From an uncultured Campylobacter sp. (GTDB lineage: Bacteria; Campylobacterota; Campylobacteria; Campylobacterales; Campylobacteraceae): a DNA stretch of 64,000 bases. The translations under genes were made by a program, and so were the position numbers. The DNA is taken from contig NZ_CALJPG010000022.1 in the NCBI RefSeq assembly GCF_937980635.1, positions 95,897 to 159,896 on the forward strand, read 5' to 3'. The notes below the pieces were generated by a model, which worked only from the letters and a program-made list of their open reading frames with translations, did not search any database and had not been told where the DNA came from. Shown piece by piece: positions 1 to 8,300 of this stretch (positions are counted from its first letter, which is position 1; each line of letters begins with the position of its first letter).

Positions 1-2
1 GC

Positions 3-692
3 GAGTATTTCCGCTACTTCGATCGCGTAGAATACGACATCAGCGCAGAACCAGAAGCTCTAAATATTACAGACGGCGTAAATATACGAACGCTGCAAAT
101 TAGAAAGGCCATAAATTTAACGCTAGGCGGCGAAAAAATAGAGCTTGCAAAATGTCAAATTTTTACAACAATCGACCTGGCAAGCGCGAATGGTCGCGAC
201 CAAACAGCAATGATAACTTCGGCTGTCGATAACAGAAATCGCATATTCATAATAGACATCAGCGCCGGGCACTGGACGCCGTTTGAAAAGAGCGTCGAGA
301 TCATACGGATTTTTCAAATATTCGGCTGCACCAGGATAGGAATCGAAAAGGCCGGAATGCAAAACGATTTTTTCTATACGATTGACATCATACAAAAAAT
401 GACGGGAGTGCACCTACCCATTGATCAACTTAGCCACGGCGGAAAGGCAAAAAATACCCGCATATCAAACCTAGAGCCATATTATCGCACAGGGCAAATT
501 TATCACAACGCAAGCATAGACTCAAGCACTGAGCTAGAGGCGCAACTCCTCAGCTTCGATAGCGAAGTCGAGAGCAAAGAGGATGATCTGATGGATGCGC
601 TCGCGTATTTACAACAATATATCGTGGGGCGAGAATTTGATGAGCCAGACTACGAGGACGAGGACTACGAGGGCGCCGAGGCATGGGCGTGA
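3..692 (+). CDS. Phage terminase large subunit, C-terminal nuclease part (5' end outside window)
   Basis: The frame is open from the window edge, and only the end of the gene is present (about 229 residues). This is the RNase H-like nuclease domain that cuts concatemeric DNA during packaging. A beta strand ends in TTIDLA with the first acidic residue, followed by GRDQTA. IGIEKAG supplies the second acidic residue, and KEDDLMDALAY near the end gives the terminal Asp typical of terminases. The N-terminal ATPase is not visible. The protein ends in an acidic tail rich in Asp, Glu and Tyr. It reads rightward, toward the leftward late operon, which is unusual for a terminase next to portal and capsid genes. 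An ATG at 210 begins an apparent ORF, but the homology-like sequence starts upstream, so 210 is not the real start. Confidence 0.85.
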   Translation, partial: EYFRYFDRVEYDISAEPEALNITDGVNIRTLQIRKAINLTLGGEKIELAKCQIFTTIDLASANGRDQTAMITSAVDNRNRIFIIDISAGHWTPFEKSVEIIRIFQIFGCTRIGIEKAGMQNDFFYTIDIIQKMTGVHLPIDQLSHGGKAKNTRISNLEPYYRTGQIYHNASIDSSTELEAQLLSFDSEVESKEDDLMDALAYLQQYIVGREFDEPDYEDEDYEGAEAWA

Positions 693-1940
693 ATTCGCGC
701 TGGCAAGACAAATGCAGGCGGACACCGCTCCCGCAGGCGCAAAGCCCTAATGCTTACGCTCGTTTTGCAGATCGTGGGACAAAAAATGCGGGCTTAAATT
801 TTAAGCAGATAATAAAACGTGCTCGTATCTTTCGCGGGACAAAAAGTCTAAATTTTGAAATTTTTCTCTACACCGTCAGTATTCGGCGGAAAAATTCTGA
901 GTGGGGTCATAGCCCCCCATCAAGAGAGCAGGTGGGCGCTATCAAATCCCCACAGCAGCGCGCCCGCAATAGATTATGACATAGGCGCGGGCAGGTACAT
1001 AGGATTTTAAGCAAATAGTTATCAAGACCGAGCCGAAATTGCGCGCGAAACTTAAACGGCTCACGTCTAAATTTTCACAGTTTCCTTAAGCGAAAACGGA
1101 CAAATTCGCGTCATTTTTGCCGCTTGAAACTTAAACTTAATTTTCACGGCTCTTTCAAATGCCTATTTTAGGGCGTTTTATAAAATTAACTATTGAAAAT
1201 AATTCTTTTCAAAAATACGCATTTTCACGAAACTTGACCCCAGACCCCGCCCAGAACCTTAAACCGAATTCGCTTAAATTTTGATAGATTTTTTGCCGCA
1301 AATCCGCGCTCTGTCCCAAAAACGGAGCGGTGCACCCCCGAAAAACCCGCTTGCCGCCCCTCCCCCGTCGGTATTTCCTACTATCTGCTTTGCGAAGCTT
1401 CGTGCGCTGGTTCTCGCGCCAAGGTGCATACGTAAGCAGGCGGCGTTGGCGCTTGCCCGGCGCGGGCGCGCTTGCGGACGCTAGAGGGCTTCGGCTCGAT
1501 CAAAGCGGCATGCCAAGCGCCATATACCGCTCACGAGCACAGCCCGGAGTGCCTAGACGTTTTAACAAGTCTATGTAGAGGGCGCTTGCCCGGCGTGGTT
1601 GCGAGGATCGCAAAAGCCGCCTGCTCCGTCCGTGTGGCGATGTTGCGCGGGCGAGTGCGCGGTTTTGCATGGGTTAAATTTGGCTGGATTTCGTTATTTG
1701 TGGCAGCGGGGTCGTTACGAATGTGTGCGGCGATTGGTGCGCCAATTCGCGCCCGGGCGCTGCATGATGAGCCGTATCGTCGTGACAGACCTAAAGCTCC
1801 GCGGCTATTTCATCTTTGATGAGCTCTTTGATCTTGTCAGCGAAGATAATTCTCTATTAAGGTTCACAAAGCTCGCACGCTTGAGTTTTTTTAAAAAAAT
1901 GGAGTTATAGTATTCATCACTATCTTGCCTGAATTTATAG
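693..1940. other. 1.2 kb without a convincing gene, between terminase and the methyltransferase cassette
   Basis: Short open frames exist here, but none has a good ribosome site, a recognisable product or steady codon use. The left part holds GGGACA motifs and AT-rich AAATTTTCAC words. The middle (about 1310-1760) is GC-rich and contains a perfect 15-base direct repeat, GGCGCTTGCCCGGCG, at 1448-1462 and 1581-1595. A short frame from 1763 to 1910 could encode about 48 residues (start MSRIVVTDLKL) but stays unsupported. The block may be decayed phage genes or a packaging or insertion junction. Confidence 0.5.
771..1318. repeat. GGGACA motif copies beside the terminase gene
   Basis: ATCGTGGGACAA (771-782) is the exact reverse complement of a 12-base word present twice after the primase gene (32971-32982 and 33238-33249). 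GCGGGACAAAAA follows at 834-845 and CTGTCCCAAAAA at 1311. The shared 12-mer ties this end of the prophage to the motif cluster near 33 kb. Function is unknown; a binding site for a phage packaging or replication protein is an inference. Confidence 0.55.
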
Positions 1941-3974
1941 CTATGTAAAATTAGGGATATTTTTTTCTTTATTAATTATATTAATAAAGTCCGCATAAGA
2001 TCTATAAGCCCTTTCTATAAGCATATTATATTTTAAAACCTCTATATTATAACTTTTAAACACATCCATGTCGTCTTTTCTGAATTCAATGGTATTAGCA
2101 CCATTAACACCAGCGTCTTCTGAAATAATAAAGTATACTTTTATATCTCTGGGGTCTATCATTTTTAAGCTGCTATCGCTTTGCATTACAGCATCTTTAT
2201 ATTTTCGTATTTGATCTATCATTACTCCAGTAGTAACATTGGCGTGTCCTGTTGGTGTATTCTTTTTTAGTTCTACTATTATAGGATATGGTTCTTCTGC
2301 GACCTTTATTAATAGATCAATATAGTTTTTCTTAAGTTTATTGTTCTTATCAATAGCCTTTAAATATCTATTTTTAGTAATTTCAAAGCTTGTACTGGCA
2401 TTTAAGTCCTGATTCCAGTGCGGGTTTATAAGCCAAGGATGTTTATGCAAATGGTTATTAAAGAAACTTTCTAATGTATTGTTTTCTTCCATCATTCTTT
2501 TTAATTCATTAATAGCAGCGATTCTCTCTTTAACTAGTTCAAAAATATTTATTTCTTCGGAGCGCCCTATTTTAGACATAAGCTTATTTATAAGTTTGAC
2601 ATAATTTTTATCAATCATATCTATTGAGGATAGGCTTTTTTGTATTTCTGAAAATTCTATATTATCCACAGTTCTAACTATAGAAGACACGATATTTTGG
2701 ATTTCATTCTTCTGTATACCCTCGCTTTGATCTGCAAAAGACTTATTAATAAGCAACGCAAGCATTTTTTCATTCATCTCTCTTTTATCGTCACTTAACC
2801 CATCAAGCCATTTTTTATAGCTTTCGTTTTCTCTTATAAAATCTGGTAATTTTAAAACGGCTTCTTTTTGTCTGAAATTCGTCCAAAGTTCAGCAAATTT
2901 ATTTCTTATTTTTCCTAGTATCTCTATAAATTCTTCAACATATTCATTTGACTGATCTAGTCCATCCCTGCTTGATGTTATCGGAACCTGCAAAATATCT
3001 AACAAAAAATCCGCATGAACTTCACCAACCAAGTATTGATTTGCCATTCTTGCACTACCGCTATTTTTAAAAATATTTTCATCGGCTATTTTCTTGTTTA
3101 TATATACGACAGTTGAATTGAAATTATAGTCTTTTGTTTGAAGTTGTCCGGGAGTTAGAACACTGCCAAACCAGCCTTTTAGTCCTTTGTTCTTCTCAAA
3201 ATAGTCTTTTAAATCTTTGCTATTCGTATCATATTTTACTTTTTTGGTTTTATCTATATTTGGGAACATATCGTTGATTTCTTCTTCGTTATATCCAAAA
3301 TAAACAAGGAATTCTATATTTTTATAGTATTCGTGTGTTAGTAAGTCAACTTCCTCTCCATTTAAAAACACTTGAAATTTATCAATATGCGAAGCTATAT
3401 AAAATCTTCTGGATAGCTGTATACTTAAATTTTCATACGCATTTCTACTATTTCTTATAAGATCATCAATCTTAACTATAAAACCTGATTTGTATTTTGC
3501 GTAATCCCTAAGCTCGCAGGGCAAATCATCAACAAAATCATAATCTACCGAGTGGGTTATTTCATCTTTTATAAAATCATCATATACTAATTCAAAAGTA
3601 AGCCATTGTTTTGAGGATAACGTTTTTGTGTATACTTTATATTTTCCACCTAGACTAAATGCAGCGAGTTTTCCTATTCCTTTTTGCCCCATTGGAGCTC
3701 TTTCGCTTAGATTATTAAACGATTCTTCTATTTGTTTTTCTATACCTATAATCGCATATTTATGTTCTATCTCATCTAAAGACATCCCTTTTCCATTATC
3801 AATAATATATATTTCTCTATTGCTTAGTTTGATATCAACTCTCGTTGCATATGCATCATATGAATTTGCAACTAACTCGGCTAGAGCTGGTGGATTACTG
3901 CTATACAAGTTTCTTCCTAAATGGGTAGCTACTCGCCCAGCAATAGAAAATTTAATTTGATTGTTACTAGCCAT
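1941..3974 (-). CDS. GHKL (MORC/MutL-like) ATPase fused to a PD-(D/E)XK-like nuclease
   Basis: The protein has 677 residues. The N-terminal third is a GHKL ATP-binding domain: the helix ELVANSYDA carries the Glu and Asn that bind Mg-ATP, YIIDNGKGMS is the DxGxG motif, and PMGQKGIGKLAAF is the ATP lid (GxKGxG). A middle part of unknown fold follows, then a helical linker. The C-terminal part holds HLHKHPWLINPHW, then YIDLLIK (Asp near residue 552) and IIVELKK (Glu-x-Lys near 567), the spacing of a PD-(D/E)XK nuclease core, followed by an amphipathic helix. GHKL ATPases of this type are known next to DNA methyltransferases in restriction-modification-like loci. The start overlaps the stop of the methyltransferase gene by eight bases, so the two are co-translated. 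The gene is clearly AT-richer than the phage genes around it, suggesting acquisition. The restriction or defence role is inferred. Confidence 0.8.
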   Translation of the reverse strand: MASNNQIKFSIAGRVATHLGRNLYSSNPPALAELVANSYDAYATRVDIKLSNREIYIIDNGKGMSLDEIEHKYAIIGIEKQIEESFNNLSERAPMGQKGIGKLAAFSLGGKYKVYTKTLSSKQWLTFELVYDDFIKDEITHSVDYDFVDDLPCELRDYAKYKSGFIVKIDDLIRNSRNAYENLSIQLSRRFYIASHIDKFQVFLNGEEVDLLTHEYYKNIEFLVYFGYNEEEINDMFPNIDKTKKVKYDTNSKDLKDYFEKNKGLKGWFGSVLTPGQLQTKDYNFNSTVVYINKKIADENIFKNSGSARMANQYLVGEVHADFLLDILQVPITSSRDGLDQSNEYVEEFIEILGKIRNKFAELWTNFRQKEAVLKLPDFIRENESYKKWLDGLSDDKREMNEKMLALLINKSFADQSEGIQKNEIQNIVSSIVRTVDNIEFSEIQKSLSSIDMIDKNYVKLINKLMSKIGRSEEINIFELVKERIAAINELKRMMEENNTLESFFNNHLHKHPWLINPHWNQDLNASTSFEITKNRYLKAIDKNNKLKKNYIDLLIKVAEEPYPIIVELKKNTPTGHANVTTGVMIDQIRKYKDAVMQSDSSLKMIDPRDIKVYFIISEDAGVNGANTIEFRKDDMDVFKSYNIEVLKYNMLIERAYRSYADFINIINKEKNIPNFT

Positions 3975-5007
3975 TTATATATCCTTCTAAATGTTTTAAG
4001 ATGCTTTTACCTATATGCTCTCCTAGCTTAGGCGGAACGGCATTGCCTATTTGTTTGGCAATTTTGCGCATGCATATTTTTTCATTTTTGTCTATAAATT
4101 TATATCCCATTGGAAACGACTGCAATAAGGCTCCTTCTCGTAAAGATATTGCCCTATCTTGCTCTGGATGTCCAAATCTACCTGTACCATAATTAATAAA
4201 CTGCGTTGTAAGGGTGGGAGCAACATCATCCCAGCTCATTCTACCATATACCGACTTATAACTTTGCCCAGTTGCTTTTTTGTAACAATTAGGTAGAATT
4301 GCCTCGTCCCAGTCATGCCATGATCCACCAGGTTTGGATTGTTTGATTCTTTGAATATTTATATCTGTTAGCGTAGGGCTTATATGTAGCCTATCTTTTT
4401 TATTATCAACTGCTCCGGCAACTATCTTATCAATTTTATATATCATATCCCTAACGGTTACTTTTTTAAATTTGGACTCTAAGAAATCAATATTCCCGAA
4501 TTTAGATGCCAGAAGTAAAAGCCTCTTTCTTCTTTGTGCTACGCCATAATCGCTAGCATCATGAATCTTAAAATTTACGCTATAGCCTTGCGCTTTTAAA
4601 TCGTCTACAAAATCAGCAAAAACCTTTTCTTTTTTAAGCTCTGGAACATTTTCCATTGAAACTATTTGAGGTGAAGTTTCTTTAATAAGTCTTAAAAAAT
4701 CATACAATAATCCCCAGTCTTTATGTAACGATCGATCTTTTTTATTTTTCTGGTGCGCTGAAAAAGGCTGGCAAGGAGCACAACCGACTAAAATTTTGAT
4801 ATTTGCGTCACCAAATAAATTATTGACTTCTTCGCCACCCACTTCACAAATGCTTCTGTGCAAAAATTTTCCATGATTATTTTGTTCATAGGCAAATTTG
4901 CAGCTTTCGTCAAAATCAATTCCAGCTACAACTTCAATGCCGGCCTGGCTGAGCCCATAGGTTAATCCACCTATACCACAAAATAGATCTACTGCAGATA
5001 TTTTCAT
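3967..5007 (-). CDS. DNA (cytosine-5-)-methyltransferase, Dcm/C5 family
   Basis: The 346-residue protein transfers a methyl group from S-adenosylmethionine to C5 of cytosine. Motif I is DLFCGIGGL (residues 7-15). Motif IV, GCAPCQPFS, carries the catalytic Cys79. Motif VI contains MENVP, motif VIII is QRRKRLLLL, and the C-terminal motif X is KQIGNAVPPKLGEHIG. All expected motifs are in order, so the enzyme looks intact. The target site cannot be read from sequence. It is the first gene of a two-gene leftward operon with the ATPase-nuclease and shares its AT-rich composition. No separate restriction endonuclease lies next to it, so the ATPase-nuclease is the natural partner. A solitary phage anti-restriction methylase is the alternative, but the tight coupling argues against it. 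Confidence 0.93.
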   Translation of the reverse strand: MKISAVDLFCGIGGLTYGLSQAGIEVVAGIDFDESCKFAYEQNNHGKFLHRSICEVGGEEVNNLFGDANIKILVGCAPCQPFSAHQKNKKDRSLHKDWGLLYDFLRLIKETSPQIVSMENVPELKKEKVFADFVDDLKAQGYSVNFKIHDASDYGVAQRRKRLLLLASKFGNIDFLESKFKKVTVRDMIYKIDKIVAGAVDNKKDRLHISPTLTDINIQRIKQSKPGGSWHDWDEAILPNCYKKATGQSYKSVYGRMSWDDVAPTLTTQFINYGTGRFGHPEQDRAISLREGALLQSFPMGYKFIDKNEKICMRKIAKQIGNAVPPKLGEHIGKSILKHLEGYING

Positions 5008-5032
5008 TTTTACCCACCGGTTTAAATGTTTA

Positions 5033-5038
5033 ATTATA
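5033..5038 (-). promoter_or_regulatory. Probable -10 element of the methyltransferase-nuclease operon
   Basis: On the minus strand TATAAT lies about 26 bases before the methyltransferase ATG, in AT-rich DNA and with no strong -35. Campylobacter sigma-70 promoters usually show a good -10 and a weak -35, so this fits. It would let the cassette be expressed in the lysogen independently of the late operon. Confidence 0.5.
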
Positions 5039-5378
5039 ACTTGAAATAGCTTTTAAAATAATTATTTAAACATAATGTATCTAAAATCATCCAGACAACA
5101 CGCCTTACGAATTTGCTCCTCCATGCCATTTAGGGAGCAATCTTTAGATTTCGTTTTATAGCGCCCAAGGAGGAGAGAGGACCCCTTGAGCGCGGTAATT
5201 GTATGGAGGCGCGTCCTAAAAAATATAAACTCGCCGCCGCAGATATTGCAAGTCTAGCCGAACCCTCGCAAGCTCGCGGGGTTCACTCATCAACTCTCGG
5301 ATTTAATTAGCCAATCCTCAGATGATGGCTGCGAGCGAGCCGCGGTTTACGAAGTCATAAACTCGCCGCGGCGGGCTA
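5039..5378. other. Gap between late operon end and methyltransferase cassette
   Basis: Base composition changes here from the AT-rich cassette to GC-rich phage DNA, so this is the probable right edge of the inserted segment. A 35-codon frame at 5203-5310 (+, start MEARPKKYKLAAAD) follows a purine-rich stretch (aaggaggagagagg) about 25 bases upstream. It is too short to name and could be the remnant of a small gene cut by the insertion. The phrase aaactcgccg occurs at 5229 and again near 5350. Confidence 0.4.
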
Positions 5379-8300
5379 CTATTGTGAAAACTTCCCGATC
5401 TGCGGGCGGGAGATTAGCGCGGGATCGAATTTCTTAGGCGCGAATTTGCGCTGCTTTTTCTCGTCACGTAGCCGCTTGAGGCTCTGCACGTCAAACTCGA
5501 AGCCCTCCGCGTCCGCCACCTCTTTGAAAATTTCAAGCTTCCGATCGATCTGCTTCTGCTTTTCGGCTTTTTCCGAAGCGCTCATCTTTTCGAGTTTTTC
5601 ATTGTGCTTGATCGCCTTTTCGACCTTGTCGGCGTCTTTGCTATCGGGCACTTTGACGTATTCGAGCTCCTCGCGCTGCTTGCGTAGCTTGCCGAGTTCG
5701 GCGTTGAGCTCCTTTTGCTGATTGAAGCGGCGCGCGCCCACGCCTCGCTTCAGGATGCCCGCGTATCCCAGCTCGTCCTTGTTGTAGTCTTTCGGCGCGA
5801 AATCTTTATCCCCCGTGATGTCGCTAAGAGCCTGCTCGCCGAGCTGCTGCCCGTATCTGCCGATCGTAAGCGTAGGTAGATAGTTTTTCGCAGCTTCTTT
5901 GACGCTCTTGGCGACTTTCACGGCCTTTGGATCGTCCTCGGATGTGATGTTGTAGCCCAGCGTCGATTTGCCGTTTGCGATATTGACTAGACCGCCCACG
6001 AAGCCCCAGCCGCCCTCAAAAACGTCGTCGAAACGGAAGCCGGGCGCGGCTCGTCCTGCGTTGAAATATGTATCGCTATCCCCTATCCTCGCCCACGCTT
6101 TGAGTCCGAAAACGTTAGGGAATTTCGAGCTTTGCGCCCATTTTGGCTTGGTTAGATTTTCCTTTTCGGTATCTGCGATAATCGAGCTTAGCGATAGCCC
6201 CGCGGCGTCCGCGGCGATAAAGGCCGCCTGCATCATCGCGAAACGATGCGGATTTTTGAGTATCGCCTTGATCACCATCGGCGTCGATTTGACGGAGTAG
6301 TGCAAAAACGGCATCAATCCCCACTTATCGCTCTTACGCAAGAAGCCGTTGAAATGGGTGCTGTAATCGACATAGTGATACTGCGCGTCGCTCATCGCCG
6401 CAGCAAGCTCCTTTTCGCTAAATTTGCTTAGATCTCCCGCAGCGTATCCTCGCTTTGCGGCGATCGCGTCAAGATTTTTCTTAAATCGCGCGATCTTGAA
6501 AATTTCATCCTCCCAAGCGTAAGCCTTTCTGGCCGCTCTGCCCACCGCCGAGCCCTCGCTCATGTAGATATTTTTGCCCGCGGTGCTTAGAAAATCCATA
6601 GCCTTGCCGACGATGCCGAAAGCCTCGGCGTCGTTTTTAGGCTTTAGCCCCTTGATCGCTCCCTCCAGATCGTCCATAGCGCTATCTAGTCCCAAGCGGC
6701 GCGCGAGCTTCCAATACTCCTGCCGCTGCTGCCGCCCCAAAAGCGCCCAGCTCGCAAGAGCCTTTTCATCGCCGTGCAAAAACGCCAGCACGGCATTGCT
6801 CGCGACGTTGTAAACGTGCGTAAACGGGTTTTTGACCGTCACGTTCACCTTGATATGATCGATCAGAGGCTGCCAGTATTTCTCAAGCGCGCCGAGCTGT
6901 CCGCCCAGAGCCTGCGTGCTTTTCAGGGCTTCCGCCACCTCTTTTGGGACGTATTTGCCCCCGAGCGCGCCGAATTTCTTTATGCCGCCTCCGACCGTTT
7001 CGTCGCTGATCCGCACGTATTGCCCCTGCTTTGCGGCAGCAGGGATTTCGTCGAGCCCGAAGCGGTTTGCTATGCCCTCAAGCGCGCGGGCTTTGAGAAG
7101 CTGGGTGCGCTGCTTTGCGAGGGTGTTTGCGACTACGAAGCTGATGTCCGTGCGAAGCCCAAGAGCTCTTTTTTGCGCTTCGCTCAGGTCCTTGCGAGCG
7201 TAAAATTTGCCTAGCGTCCTGCTTATTTTGCCGCGCTCATTTTGCATATACTCGTCATAGTAGTGTCCGATGTAATCGGTGAGCTTGTTCTCCTGCTTCA
7301 GCGCGCCTGCCTTGATGAGCTCGTTTGCGTTATGATCGATCGCATCGCGCAGTTTTTGATAGGTCGCTTGTAGCTCCTCAGGGAGATCAGTTTTAGCTAT
7401 CTTTCCATCCAGAGCGTTAAACAGCTGCTCGCTTTGAGCGGCGTCAAATTTATCAAGATACTTCGCCGCAGTGCGAGCCTGCGCATTAATTGCCGCGCTC
7501 TCGCGGAAAAAGCTCTCAATCGCGCCGTCTATTTCGCGCTTTGCCGCGTTTCGCAGATCGAGGACGCTCATCCCTTTTTTCACCCAAGCGGGGGTATTTT
7601 CGCCCTCGAAGATGTGATCTACCGCGTTTTCATACTTATTGATCCCTTTTCGCCAAAGGGTATCGACAAACTGCGCCCACTTACCGTCCGCGCCGCCGTA
7701 TGATCCCAAAAGCGCATCCGTCTTTCCTAACAGATCGTTCATCGTAGGCATATCGGGGTTAAAAGGATCTGCCTGCCGCGCCGCGCGAGCATACTCTGCC
7801 TGAAGCTTTTCCTGCTCCTGCTTGCTTTTGTTAGCGATCTGCGCCGCAAAGCGCCTTTGATCGGCTTTTTTAAGAATCTGCTCCGCCTTGATCGGGTCTT
7901 TTTCGTTCAGAAATTTCGCCTTAGTCTCGAAGCTATAATTTTTCAGCGCCTCATCGTCGCCGAAGAGGCGATCGAACATCGTCTCGTTTGTGCGAATGCT
8001 CTCGTCGATGTGAGCTTTAGAATACGCGTTGATGCGCGCCCTGCCGCCCTCATCCATATCGATGAAGATCATCTGCTCGTCGCCGTTTTTGCCGCGCTTT
8101 TTGAATGTGAAGCCGTCGCGGCTGATGTGGGTTAGCTTCGCGCCCGCGATGTCCTTTTTGAGCCGCGCGAGTTGGCTCTCGCTTAGGTTCGTCTGCACCC
8201 CTTGCGAGAGCGCGTCGAAATTGCCCGTCCTTACGGCATCCAGCACCTCGCCCGCGGTGTCGTGATCTTTGTAGCTGTCCTTGTAAATTTGCTCTACGCT

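Noticed and set aside
683..979. Rightward frames of 98 codons and more after the terminase
   Set aside because: No start signals, Arg-rich random-looking products, and overlap with motif-rich non-coding DNA.
1472..1910. Frames in the GC-rich block (67 to 115 codons)
   Set aside because: Several overlapping frames of similar length with Ala/Arg-rich products are what GC-rich non-coding DNA gives by chance.
693..5378. CRISPR array or phage-like anti-CRISPR locus
   Set aside because: No regularly spaced identical repeats with unique spacers; the repeats seen are short or degenerate.
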